A DNA stretch of 40,179 nt, from positions 1 to 40,179 of the forward strand of contig CAXTOX010000023.1 of NCBI GenBank assembly GCA_964245885.1, read 5' to 3'. Shown here piece after piece: positions 31,349 to 39,310 of the stretch. Position 1 is the first letter of the stretch; the number at the start of each line of letters is the position of its first letter. Made by a program: the position numbers and the translations under genes. The DNA is from CAHJWO01 sp964245885. Its GTDB lineage: Bacteria; Verrucomicrobiota; Verrucomicrobiia; Chthoniobacterales; SZAS-18. Under the pieces are notes generated by a model, which saw nothing but the letters and a program-made list of their open reading frames with translations, did no database searches and had not been told where the DNA came from.

Positions 31349-31813
31349 ATGGAAATCATCTACCGCGAATTGAGCCACAGCGGTCACAGCCACCATCACC
31401 ACGAGCACGGCGGGCACACCCGTGCGTTGCCGCCGGTCGTGGTGCGAGCGGACCGGCGCACCCTGGCCAAGACGCGCTGGCGGGCGCAGGCGGAGGACGG
31501 CACGGAGTTCGGCTTCGATCTCGCGCGGCCCCTGCGGCACGGCGCGGCGGTGTTCGAGAACGAACAGGCGCGCTATGTCATCGAGCAACGCCCGGAACCG
31601 CTTTTCCGCGTGCGGGTGACCGATTCGACGGAAGCCGCGCGCCTGGGCTGGATGATCGGCAACCTGCATTTCCCCGCGCAGGTGCGCGACGGCGGCATCT
31701 ACGTGGAAGCCGACCCGGCCGTGCGTCAGATGCTCGCACGCGAGGACATCGTTTTCGAGGAAACCGAGGGGATTTTCCAACCGCTGCACGCGGGCGGGCA
31801 CCACCATCACTGA
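31349..31813 (+). CDS. ureE: Urease accessory protein, nickel metallochaperone
   Basis: 154 residues. The UreE N-terminal domain is marked by RADRRTLAKTRWRAQAEDGT, then EFGFDLARPLRHGAAVFEN. The C-terminal metal-binding domain has LGWMIGNLHFPAQVRDGGIY, where the G-N-x-H motif contains the interface His. Histidines are rich at both ends: residues 10-23 (HSGHSHHHHEHGGH) and 147-154 (HAGGHHHH). UreE delivers Ni to UreG for urease activation, and its His tail usually lies only at the C-terminus. The ATG at 31349 fits the family start (MEIIYRELSHSG). The stop runs directly into the array that begins ureF. Confidence 0.93.
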   Translation: MEIIYRELSHSGHSHHHHEHGGHTRALPPVVVRADRRTLAKTRWRAQAEDGTEFGFDLARPLRHGAAVFENEQARYVIEQRPEPLFRVRVTDSTEAARLGWMIGNLHFPAQVRDGGIYVEADPAVRQMLAREDIVFEETEGIFQPLHAGGHHHH

Positions 31814-31815
31814 AA

Positions 31816-31930
31816 GGATGAAGGATGAAGGATGAAGGATGAAGGCAGAGGGGCAGCAGAAGAAAGCGGACCGACTTCTCCTTCCGCTTCTGTTTTTCCG
31901 CCTTCATCCTTCATCCTTCATCCTTCATCC
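31816..31930. repeat. Inverted GGATGAA heptad array supplying the ureF start
   Basis: The left arm has four perfect GGATGAA units (31816-31843), three bases after the ureE stop. The right arm has four CCTTCAT units (31901-31928) plus CCTTTCC. Each left unit contains an ATG (31818, 31825, 31832, 31839); because seven is not a multiple of three they fall in successive frames, and only 31832 opens the ureF frame. The right arm is coding within ureF (PSSFILHPSSF). Confidence 0.93.
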
Positions 31931-32632
31931 TTTCCGCCCTGGCTGGCCGCGTTGTTGCAGACGACGGATTCGTTGTTTCCGACGGGCGCCTACGCACACT
32001 CGGGCGGGTTGGAGACGCTCGCCGCGCTCGGCGTGGTCAGCGATGCGAGGTCGTTGTCGGCGTTTTTGCGCGGACGCATCGTGCCGATGCTCGGCGGTTA
32101 CGAGTTGCCCTACCTCGGTTTTGCAATGGCGGCGGCGCGCGCGGGCGACCCGGCGGCGCTGGCGGAACTGGACCGGGAATTCGGCGCGGGCAAACTGCCG
32201 CGGGAAGCGCGTGAGGCCAGCGTGCAGGTGGGCGGACAGCGATTGCGGATGCTCGCGCGCGCGCCGTCGGCGGCGGACGCGGACGGCGTGTCGGCGGAGG
32301 CGTTCGGCGCGGCGATCTCGCGCGGTGAGGCCGACGGACACGCCGCGATTGTCTGCGGCTTGCAGGCGCACCGGCAGGGCGCGCCGGTGGAGGCGGCGAT
32401 GACAGCGTATTTCTACGGCTGCCTCGCCGGGTATTGCAGCGCGGCGCTCAAACTCATCCGCATCGGGCAGGAAGGTTGCCAGGGCGTGTTGAGCGAGGGG
32501 CTGGCGCTCGCCGGACAGACGGTCGCGCACGCGTTGACGGTCCCGCGCGAGGAAGCGGGCTGGTGCGACCCCGGGTTGGAAATCGCCGCGGCGCGCCACG
32601 AACGGGCGTTCGCGCGGTTGTTTATTTCCTGA
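31832..32632 (+). CDS. ureF: Urease accessory protein UreF
   Basis: 266 residues. The family core begins at about 37: WLAALLQTTDSLFPTGAYAH, then SGGLETLAALGVVSDARSL, the standard UreF start ('LLqL.ds.fPtGaya.S.GLE'). It continues with LARAPSAAD, HAAIVCGLQAHRQGAPVEAA, MTAYFYGCLAGYCSAALKLI and RIGQEGCQGVLSEGLALAGQ, ending in a helix. UreF works with UreD and UreG to gate nickel insertion. The first 35 residues come from the heptad array and its loop (MKDEGRGAAEESG through HPSSFPP). Normal UreF lacks such an extension, so the original start may have been lost and replaced. It converges on secDF over a hairpin. Confidence 0.9.
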   Translation: MKDEGRGAAEESGPTSPSASVFPPSSFILHPSSFPPWLAALLQTTDSLFPTGAYAHSGGLETLAALGVVSDARSLSAFLRGRIVPMLGGYELPYLGFAMAAARAGDPAALAELDREFGAGKLPREAREASVQVGGQRLRMLARAPSAADADGVSAEAFGAAISRGEADGHAAIVCGLQAHRQGAPVEAAMTAYFYGCLAGYCSAALKLIRIGQEGCQGVLSEGLALAGQTVAHALTVPREEAGWCDPGLEIAAARHERAFARLFIS

Positions 32633-32640
32633 CGCGGGAA

Positions 32641-32672
32641 GGCGGCGGTGGCGCGCTGTTGCCACTGCCGCC
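32641..32672. terminator. Hairpin between convergent ureF and secDF
   Basis: GGCGGCGGTGGC (32641-32652) pairs with GCCACTGCCGCC (32661-32672) over an 8-base loop with a single G-T pair. It lies within the 57 bp between the two stop codons. There is no T-run on either strand, so it may be a weak bidirectional terminator or processing stem. Confidence 0.5.
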
Positions 32673-32689
32673 ATGAGGTTCGACCGCGA

Positions 32690-35116
32690 TCAACCCCGCT
32701 CCGAACCCACCGGCACTGCCGCCGTACCGTTGCTGCCCCCACCCAACGCCGGGCCACCGCCGCCACGCGTGACTTCCTGCCGCAGGCGGCCCTTCTCGCC
32801 CTTGGAGAACCACAGCACGATGGGCGACGCAATGAACACCGACGAATACGTCCCCACCAGCACGCCGATGAGAATCGCCAGCGCGAAGTCGTTGAGCACC
32901 GGCCCGCCGCCGATGAAGAGCGCCAGCACCGTCACCAGCGTCATGCCGCCGGTGAGCACCGTGCGGCCGAGCGTTTCGTTGATGCTCGCGTTCATGATCT
33001 CGCGCACGCTGCCCTTGCGGCCCTCGCGCAGGCCGCTGCGAATCCGGTCGTAGACCACGATGGTGTCGTTGATCGAATAACCGGCAATCGTCAGCACGGC
33101 ACCGACCATCACCAGCGAGAGTTCCCGCCCGAGCAGCGCGAACACGCCCAGGGTGATGAGCACGTCGTGCAGCAGCGCCACGATGGCCCCCACCGCGAAC
33201 GCGAACTCGAACCGCAACGACACGTACACCAGGATCGCCAGCACGCCGAAGCCCAACGCGTACAGCGATTTCTTGGCCAACTGCTTGCCCACCCGTGCCC
33301 CGACCTTGTCGTACTGGCCGATCAACACGTTGTTGTCGGGGAACGCCTTGGCGACTTCCTGCTGGATGCGCGTGCCCGTGTCCACGCCGCTGAGGATCGA
33401 CACGGCCGGCTTGCCGTTGAGATCGCTGGTTTCAATCGTGGCGTCCTGTTGGCCGAAGCCCGCGAGCACGTTGCGCACCTGCCCCACGTCCAGCGCCCGG
33501 TCGGACGTGAGCACCGTGCGGTCGCCGCCCTTGAAGTCGATGCCGAAGTTCTTCTCCCCGCGCAACGCGAATACCGCCGCGCTCAACGCCAGCACCACGA
33601 CCGACCCGATGACGCACGCGCGCGCCTTGGCCATGAAGTCGAAGTGCGGATTCTCGAAGAAGTGCAGCATGCGGACCCGCTCCAGCCCGAAGCGTTCCGT
33701 CGCCCACGCGAAGCCGTTGCGCGTGACCACCAGCGCCGAGAACAGCGAGGCGATGATGCCCAGGGTCAGCGCGATGGCGAAACCCTTCACCGGGCCGGCC
33801 GCGTAGACGAAGAGAATCACGCTGGTGATCAGCGTGGTGACGTTGGCGTCGAAGATCGACGAGAACGCCTTGCTGTACGCGCCCTGGATGGCGGGCCGCA
33901 GTGCCTTGCCTGCGGCGAGTTCCTCGCGCAAGCGTTCGTAGATGAGCACGTTGGCGTCGATGGCCAGGCCGATGGTCAGGATGATGCCCGCGATGCCCGG
34001 CAGCGTCAGCACGAAGCCGAAGCTCACCATCAGGCCGAAGAGCAGCACGATGTTCACGAGCAGCGCGAGGTTGGCCAGGATGCCCGCGAACCGGTAGTAC
34101 ACGAGCACGAACACGAAGGTGATCAGCACACCCAACAGGCCGCTGAGCACGCCGCGCCGGATGGAGTCCTTGCCCAGCGTCGCCGAGACGGTGCGCTCGG
34201 ACTCGACCCGCACCGGGGTGGCGAGCGGATTTTCCAGCGCGCTGGCGAGGTTGCGCGCCTCGGTTTCGGTGAACTGGCCGGTGATCTGGCACTCGCCGAA
34301 GATTGCCCCGTTGATGCGGGGAGCCGAGACGACTTTGCCGTCGAGCAGGATGGCCAAACTCTCGCCGACGTGCGCGCTCGTCAGCCGGCCGAACTGGTCC
34401 GCGCCGGTCGAGTCGAAGCGCACCTGCACCTCCACCGCGCCGCCCTGCGAGAAGGAAGCATTGGCGGAGGTGATGTGTTCACCGCCCATGTCGGCGGTGT
34501 TCTTGACGAGGAGCTTCTCGTTCTGCTTCCTGGGCTTGGACGCGGCCTTCTTGGTGCCGTCGGCGGGCTTGGGGGCGGTGACCGCTTCGTCGGCCTCGTC
34601 CTCGCCGGTGACGATCTGGTAGCCCGGCGGGATGATGTCCTGGCCCGCCTCGAAACGCGAGATGATGCCGGGACCCTGCGGATCGACGAGCTTGAACTCC
34701 AGCTTGGCGACCCGCTGGAGGGTGGTGCGCACGTCGTTGATCTTCTGCGCGTCCAGGCCGGGGATCTGCACGAGGATGGAGTCCTCGCCGACCGGCGTGA
34801 TGGACGGTTCGCTGACGCCGAAGGTGTCCACGCGCGAGCGGATGACCTCCACGGCGGTTTCGCGCGCCTGCGGGCTGAGCCGCGCCTGGGGATTTTCCTT
34901 GACCAGGCGGATGAGGAACTCCGTGCCGCCCTGGAGGTCGAGGCCGAGCTGGATTTTCTTCTTCGGCGGGTAGACGGTCACGAGCGCGCCGAGGGTCAGG
35001 AGGACGATGAGCGCCAGGCCGAGCAGGCGTTTGTGCAGGCTATCGTCGGTCGTGAAGTACCAGCCAAACAGGGCGAGGACGGCGAGGCCGAGAAGGAAGA
35101 TCAGGAAGGGAGGCAC
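32690..35116 (-). CDS. secDF: Fused protein translocase SecDF
   Basis: 808 residues. The SecD half has TM1 (LFGWYF..., IVLLTLGALVTVYPP), QLGLDLQGGTEFLIRLVKEN, the P1 periplasmic domain and GLAIDANVLIYERLREELAA in its TM4 region. The SecF half starts near 515 (KARACVIGSVVVLALSAAVF) with NFGIDFKGGDRTVL and AGYSINDTIVVYDRIRSGLR, the conserved proton-relay segment. SecDF uses the proton motive force to pull proteins out after SecA/SecYEG export. The fused form occurs in several phyla. The gene follows yajC on the same strand with a 63-bp gap. The C-terminus is a Gly-rich tail (GGGGPALGGGSNG). Confidence 0.95.
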   Translation of the reverse strand: MPPFLIFLLGLAVLALFGWYFTTDDSLHKRLLGLALIVLLTLGALVTVYPPKKKIQLGLDLQGGTEFLIRLVKENPQARLSPQARETAVEVIRSRVDTFGVSEPSITPVGEDSILVQIPGLDAQKINDVRTTLQRVAKLEFKLVDPQGPGIISRFEAGQDIIPPGYQIVTGEDEADEAVTAPKPADGTKKAASKPRKQNEKLLVKNTADMGGEHITSANASFSQGGAVEVQVRFDSTGADQFGRLTSAHVGESLAILLDGKVVSAPRINGAIFGECQITGQFTETEARNLASALENPLATPVRVESERTVSATLGKDSIRRGVLSGLLGVLITFVFVLVYYRFAGILANLALLVNIVLLFGLMVSFGFVLTLPGIAGIILTIGLAIDANVLIYERLREELAAGKALRPAIQGAYSKAFSSIFDANVTTLITSVILFVYAAGPVKGFAIALTLGIIASLFSALVVTRNGFAWATERFGLERVRMLHFFENPHFDFMAKARACVIGSVVVLALSAAVFALRGEKNFGIDFKGGDRTVLTSDRALDVGQVRNVLAGFGQQDATIETSDLNGKPAVSILSGVDTGTRIQQEVAKAFPDNNVLIGQYDKVGARVGKQLAKKSLYALGFGVLAILVYVSLRFEFAFAVGAIVALLHDVLITLGVFALLGRELSLVMVGAVLTIAGYSINDTIVVYDRIRSGLREGRKGSVREIMNASINETLGRTVLTGGMTLVTVLALFIGGGPVLNDFALAILIGVLVGTYSSVFIASPIVLWFSKGEKGRLRQEVTRGGGGPALGGGSNGTAAVPVGSERG

Positions 35117-35179
35117 GGCGGGGAAGAAAGGTGAAGGCTACGACAAAACGGGACCGGCGAACCGGCGGGCGGAACGAGG

Positions 35180-35512
35180 TTAGCTGACTTTGACGACGGG
35201 CACGTTCGCGCTGTCGTTGTCGCGGTCGCTGGCTTTGGTGACGCTGGTGATCGCGGACTTGTCGACTTCGATGGTGACGATCTCGTCGCCCGAGCGCACC
35301 GAGGACAGCAGGGCGGCCTGTTCCTTCGCGCGCCGTTGCTGGGGCCGCATGAAGATGAAGTAAAAGATGACGGCGAACAGCAGGTAAAACGGCAGGTACG
35401 CGGTGATGGGAGGCGGTGCCGAGGCGTTCGGAGCAGCGGCCGGGGACCCGGCGGGAGCGGCGGTGGCAGCCTGTGCGAGCAGCAAGGAAAAGTGGGCGAC
35501 GGAAGCAAACAT
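35180..35512 (-). CDS. yajC: Preprotein translocase subunit YajC
   Basis: 110 residues. A hydrophobic start (VAHFSLLLAQAATAAPAG) is followed by the single anchor helix LPFYLLFAVIFYFIFMRPQQ, then RRAKEQAALLSSVRSGDEIV, the YajC signature (PQ.kr.ke...ll..l..Gd.Vvt). The usual length is about 110. YajC accompanies SecDF, and here it is directly upstream in the same operon. I take the ATG at 35512 over 35584; the longer form adds a Pro-rich segment without support. Confidence 0.92.
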   Translation of the reverse strand: MFASVAHFSLLLAQAATAAPAGSPAAAPNASAPPPITAYLPFYLLFAVIFYFIFMRPQQRRAKEQAALLSSVRSGDEIVTIEVDKSAITSVTKASDRDNDSANVPVVKVS

Positions 35513-35638
35513 GGCGGTGAGCGGGGACTTATGGTGCGTAGGGACGGAAGGCCAAGTATGGGGGAAAAGCGGAAGGGAGTCCAACCGTTTTTCGGGTGAG
35601 CCGGACGCCGCCGGGGAATGGCCCCGGACGGCTTTGCC

Positions 35639-36769
35639 TCATCGCACGACCTTCGCCGTCAGGTAGCGCAACAGCCCCGGCTGCCAGCGCAGAACCTCCA
35701 GCGCCCATGACGCCGCGCGCGGGTGCCGTCCCGCCGTGCGCGCGAGGCGGTTGACCCACAAACGGCCCCGGTACATCGCCGCGTGCGCCTGGGAATACTC
35801 CGCGGCGGACGTGCGCTTGTCCGCTTCCCCGCGCGCCGCCCGGATGATCGCCGCCGCGGCGAGTTCGCCCGAGCGCAACGCGTAATAAATCCCTTCCCCG
35901 GTGAACGGCTCGACCACCCGCGCCGCGTCCCCGACGAGGTACGCGCCGCCGTCCGGCGACGTGACCTGCGGCGCGGGCAAACGGTCGAGCGGCGCGATCG
36001 TGCGCCACCCCTGCGTTTCCGCCAGCGAAAACTCCGCGTGCGCCCAACGTTTGAGCCGCACGAGGGCGCGGGGCGGGGCGGCGAGGGAAATGTTCAGTTC
36101 GCCGTTGCCCACTGGGCACAAGCCGCCGTAGCCGTCAACGAACCAGCGCATCTGCACGTGCGCGCCGAATCCCGCCGGGCAGGGAACGTGCGCCTGCAAG
36201 CCGATGCGGCCCTGCGGATCGCGCTCGGACGCGGCGTTGGGCAGCAATCCGGCCAGGCGCGCGGCGAGGGAGTTCCGGCCGTCCGCCGCCACGAGGAACC
36301 GGCCGGCATGCGTTTCCGTGGAGCCGGCCATGGTCAACTCGTAATCGTCGGTGCGCGACCGCAAGCCGCTGACCGCCCGGCCCTGGTGAACGGTTGCCCC
36401 GAGCGCGGCGGCGTGGTCGAGCAGCAGCGCGTCCAGGTCGCGGCGCTTGACGGCGATTTCCCCGCGCGCCGGGTCGTCGGGCAGCCCCAGGCGGATCGGC
36501 CGGCCACGCAGGCCGACGAACTCCACCGCGCGCAGGGCCACGTGCGGCAAGGCGCGCACGGCGTCGGCCACCCCGAGGCGCGCGAAGGTCGGCCAGCAGT
36601 CGGGATTCAGGCAGTCGCCGCACACCTTGTCGCGCGGGAACACGGCCCGTTCCACGACGGTCACCCGCAGCCCCGCCCTCGCGCAGAACGCGGCGCAGGT
36701 CGCGCCGGCCGGTCCGCCGCCGACGATCAGGACATCGTGAACCGGAGCAGAGGAGTCGGGCGGCGGCAT
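35639..36769 (-). CDS. FAD-dependent oxidoreductase, geranylgeranyl reductase family
   Basis: 376 residues. The dinucleotide motif VLIVGGGPAGATCAAFCARA is followed by VTVVERAVFPRDKVCGDCLN, the family's 'E....pR.K.CG...' segment. Later come FLVAADGRNSLAARLAG (the 'DG..S.vr' motif) and GGAYLVGDAARVVEPFTGEG, then IYYALRSGELAA, the second FAD-binding block. Members reduce isoprenoid chains or oxidise secondary metabolites; the substrate is undetermined. The ATG at 36769 directly precedes the FAD strand. It is divergent from the 36864 gene across 94 bp and 126 bp upstream of yajC on the same strand. Confidence 0.85.
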   Translation of the reverse strand: MPPPDSSAPVHDVLIVGGGPAGATCAAFCARAGLRVTVVERAVFPRDKVCGDCLNPDCWPTFARLGVADAVRALPHVALRAVEFVGLRGRPIRLGLPDDPARGEIAVKRRDLDALLLDHAAALGATVHQGRAVSGLRSRTDDYELTMAGSTETHAGRFLVAADGRNSLAARLAGLLPNAASERDPQGRIGLQAHVPCPAGFGAHVQMRWFVDGYGGLCPVGNGELNISLAAPPRALVRLKRWAHAEFSLAETQGWRTIAPLDRLPAPQVTSPDGGAYLVGDAARVVEPFTGEGIYYALRSGELAAAAIIRAARGEADKRTSAAEYSQAHAAMYRGRLWVNRLARTAGRHPRAASWALEVLRWQPGLLRYLTAKVVR

Positions 36770-36863
36770 GGCGGGGAGAAAGGATTTGGAGGCACCCGGC
36801 CGCCCGCGCCCGGAAACTGCTCTGGGAACGGTACGCCCGCAACTCTTTCCCGGATTTCCGATC

Positions 36864-37343
36864 ATGAAACAAGCCAGCCTCGCCGTCGCCATCATCGGCC
36901 TGCTCCTGCGCGTTTATTTCCTCTACCACGGGTCGCTGACGCAGTCCGCGCGGCAGACGGTGCAGTCACCGCAAGCCGTGGAGCAGTTGCGCCGCAACAT
37001 GCAGGCTTCGGCGGCGGCGGCGGGCGAGACGGTCCCGGGCCAGCCAACGGCCGCGCACCGTCCGACCGGCGGTCCGCCGACCGCCGCCGACACCGAGTGG
37101 CAGGAGATCGACGGGGCGCTCAAGGGGATGCATCTCACGACGATCATGCCGGGCCAGCCGGGATTGATCATCGTCGACAAACAGGAATACAGCGAAGGCG
37201 AGTCGCTGCCGCTGCCGAAGGGGCGCAAGGCCAGGATCGTCGCCGTGCAGGATGACGGGGTGCGGTTGACGTGCGATAACCTGGCGTTCCGCCTCGACGC
37301 GCCCGCCGGACCCGACCTGGCGGCGTTGCGCAAGAAGAAGTGA
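36864..37343 (+). CDS. Single-pass membrane protein, GspB/PilP-like C-terminus
   Basis: 159 residues. A short cytoplasmic start and one transmembrane segment (SLAVAIIGLLLRVYFLYHGS) are followed by a Gln/Ala-rich linker and then GALKGMHLTTIMPGQPGLII, VDKQEYSEGESLPLPKGRKA and RIVAVQDDGVRLTCDNLAFR. The layout '.l.aim...p...Ii.g..y..Ge.l.....v..I..d.V.l..' resembles the small beta domains of GspB- and PilP-type secretion/pilus proteins. No pilus gene is nearby, so the role is unknown. A longer upstream reading (from 36768) is antisense to the FAD gene and is rejected. Confidence 0.65.
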   Translation: MKQASLAVAIIGLLLRVYFLYHGSLTQSARQTVQSPQAVEQLRRNMQASAAAAGETVPGQPTAAHRPTGGPPTAADTEWQEIDGALKGMHLTTIMPGQPGLIIVDKQEYSEGESLPLPKGRKARIVAVQDDGVRLTCDNLAFRLDAPAGPDLAALRKKK

Positions 37344-37541
37344 GAAGATCCGCACGAATGAGAAACCGTGCGAACACCCGCCGGCGGCGTGCGGGCGCGT
37401 AGATCGCCGGTTGATTCCCCATTTCCGGGGCTAGCGGGGCTGCCGGTCTCCGGCTTGCTGGGAAAGGGTTCCACCAGAACCAACTCATCCCGTGCCTGGT
37501 CCCCGAGGGAGTAACCCGGTGACCAGCGCCCCGTGATCCTC

Positions 37542-38339
37542 ATGAAGACCCGCTATCTGCCGCTCCTGCTCCTCGCCGTCCTGCCCTGCGCTCCGGTCCG
37601 CGCCGACCTCTCCGGCTTCGGCACCAACGGCTCCGGCTTCAGCCTTAACCAGGGCCAGACCACCCACGGCCTGTCGGTCAGCAACAATGTCGCCACCCTC
37701 ACCAACGGCACCGCCGGCGAGGGCAACTCCCTCTTTTCCAACACCAAGCAAAGCATCAGCGCGTTCACCGCCTCCTTCACCTATCAGGACAAGGGTGGCA
37801 GTATCTTGAGCAGCACGGCAGACGGATTCACGTTCACCCTCCAAAACGACACGCGTGGCGCGGCGGCCGTCGGGGGCACCGGCAATTCCCTGGGCTACGC
37901 CGCCGCCGGCGGCACGACCACCCATAGCGCCGTCACGCCCAGCGTGGCCATCGGCTTCAACATTTACAATGGATCCACCACCGGCCTGGGCACCAACGGC
38001 GCGTTGACCCTGACCAACATGTCGGCTGCCCTCCTTAATTCCGGCGATCCCATCAACGTGAAACTGACCTACAACGGGACGACGCTGACCGAGGTTCTCA
38101 CGGATGCGAACCTGCCCACCAGCACCAGCACCTTCAGCTACACCGTCAACCTGCCTACCGCACTGAACGCGAGCACCGCTTACGTCGGTTTCACCGGCGC
38201 GGACGGGGCCACGGCTTCCACCCAGTTGATCAGCAATTTTTCCTTCACCGCCGTCCCCGAGCCATCCACCTGGGCGGCGGGCGGCCTGACCCTGCTCGCG
38301 GGCGCGGTGGTCCTGCGACGCCGGTGCCGCCAGGGATGA
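37542..38339 (+). CDS. PEP-CTERM protein with L-type lectin-like domain
   Basis: 265 residues. The signal peptide is KTRYLPLLLLAVLPCAPVRA. The mature part, GSGFSLNQGQTTHGLSVSNN, then AFTASFTYQDKGGSILSSTA, DGFTFTLQNDTRG and SVAIGFNIYNGSTTGLGTN, follows the legume/L-type lectin order: 'F...F.y....g.aDGftFvlqnd..G...iGg.G..lGy' and 'sva(I/V).Fd.y'. The C-terminus VPEPSTWAAGGLTLLAGAVV, then LRRRCRQG, is the exosortase sorting signal. It is expected on the cell surface or in the matrix, binding glycans. An in-frame GTG at 37533 is possible. The preceding 198 bp (37344-37541) contain no gene. Confidence 0.85.
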   Translation: MKTRYLPLLLLAVLPCAPVRADLSGFGTNGSGFSLNQGQTTHGLSVSNNVATLTNGTAGEGNSLFSNTKQSISAFTASFTYQDKGGSILSSTADGFTFTLQNDTRGAAAVGGTGNSLGYAAAGGTTTHSAVTPSVAIGFNIYNGSTTGLGTNGALTLTNMSAALLNSGDPINVKLTYNGTTLTEVLTDANLPTSTSTFSYTVNLPTALNASTAYVGFTGADGATASTQLISNFSFTAVPEPSTWAAGGLTLLAGAVVLRRRCRQG

Positions 38340-38416
38340 GTGCGGTTCGCTGATCCGGACCAGGAGCGGCGGGGCTGCCCGGCCCGCGCCGTGGTGCCGC
38401 ATGGTTTGTCCATCAT

Positions 38417-39274
38417 TCACAATGGACGACCGCTCAGCATGTCGAGCAGTTCCGCCCGCACCAAGCCGAGCGTGCGCCTCAACACCGCGCCGTCGCGTGC
38501 GAGCACCTTGACGGTCCAGCCGGCCGCGCGAGGCAGGCGGCTCACGCCGATCCACCGCGGCGCGGGTCGTTCGTCGTCCGCCTGCAAATCGTGGAGCCGC
38601 TGCCAGCCGGGGTGCGTGGCCTCCAGTCCTTCCGCCACCAGGAACACCGTGCCGTAAAACGGCGCGTCCGTTCCCAGCGCGGTCCCGGCGTCTCGCCAAC
38701 CGGCGGTGCTCGCCGGCTGCGCGGCCGGCTGCATCCGCCAGCGTTCGCGCGAGACCGGCCAACCGTCGTAGAGGAGATCCGTTGCCCAGCGCAGCGAGGT
38801 AAACGCCCACGCCTCGCCCATCGCCACCCGGCCGGGGGCCAGTCCCTCGCAAAACAACAACCGCCCGCCGCGCGCGACTTCGACCCGCGTCGCCTGACGG
38901 CAGCGGCAGCCCGCCTGCGGGATGAACAGTTCCGGCCACACCTCCAGCCAGCCGCCCGCGTCCACGGCGAAGGCCTGCGTCGCCACGGCCTCGTCGGTGG
39001 TCTCCACCCCGCCGCGCGCCGCCCGGTGGACCCGGGTCGCGCTCGGGCCGACCAGCCGCAGCCGCGCGCCCGCTTCCACGCGCACGCGCCAGTCCACCGC
39101 GTCCCCGGCGAACAGGCCCGCCGTGGCGTTGACGGCGTGGACGGTCAGCACGCGGGCGTCCTCGTTCCAATGCCCCTTGCCGACGTGCATCGGCGCGCGG
39201 TGGGATTGTTCCCCGAGAAACGAGCGGCCTGTGGCCGGGTCGGCGCGGACCGTCAAATGCAGGTGGCCGGTCAT
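38417..39274 (-). CDS. ureD: Urease accessory protein UreD
   Basis: 285 residues. UreD features include PMHVGKGHWNEDARVLTVHA, then VNATAGLFAGDAVDWRVRVE (the GG(l/v).gGD-like strand), ARLRLVGPSATRVHRAA, GWLEVWPELFIPQAGCRCRQ (the P.p.ipf.gs-like segment), GRLLFCEGLAPGRVAMGEAW and the C-terminal VRAELLDMLSGRPL. UreD is the scaffold on the apo-urease that binds UreF and UreG. It lies on the minus strand 36 bp after an unknown secreted-protein gene, downstream of ureG. It is convergent with the lectin-like gene; GTCCAT/ATGGAC (38409-38426) forms a small stem at the junction. Confidence 0.9.
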   Translation of the reverse strand: MTGHLHLTVRADPATGRSFLGEQSHRAPMHVGKGHWNEDARVLTVHAVNATAGLFAGDAVDWRVRVEAGARLRLVGPSATRVHRAARGGVETTDEAVATQAFAVDAGGWLEVWPELFIPQAGCRCRQATRVEVARGGRLLFCEGLAPGRVAMGEAWAFTSLRWATDLLYDGWPVSRERWRMQPAAQPASTAGWRDAGTALGTDAPFYGTVFLVAEGLEATHPGWQRLHDLQADDERPAPRWIGVSRLPRAAGWTVKVLARDGAVLRRTLGLVRAELLDMLSGRPL

Positions 39275-39310
39275 CCTAAGCGGGCCGGGAACCCGGGCTC
39301 GGAGATGGCT

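Noticed and set aside
11816..31930. CRISPR arrays
   Set aside because: The tandem units are only 7-9 bp with no spacers, and they occur as inverted pairs; no cas gene is present.
32648..35134. Plus-strand ORF of 828 codons
   Set aside because: It is an exact antisense shadow of secDF, whose motifs are certain; the product is an Arg/His/Glu-rich string with no family features.
35723..37255. Plus-strand ORF of 510 codons
   Set aside because: It is antisense to the FAD reductase and out of frame with the small membrane protein at 36864.
37344..37541. Riboswitch before the lectin-like gene
   Set aside because: The spacer has several GC-rich short stems, but no arrangement I could match to a known riboswitch class.
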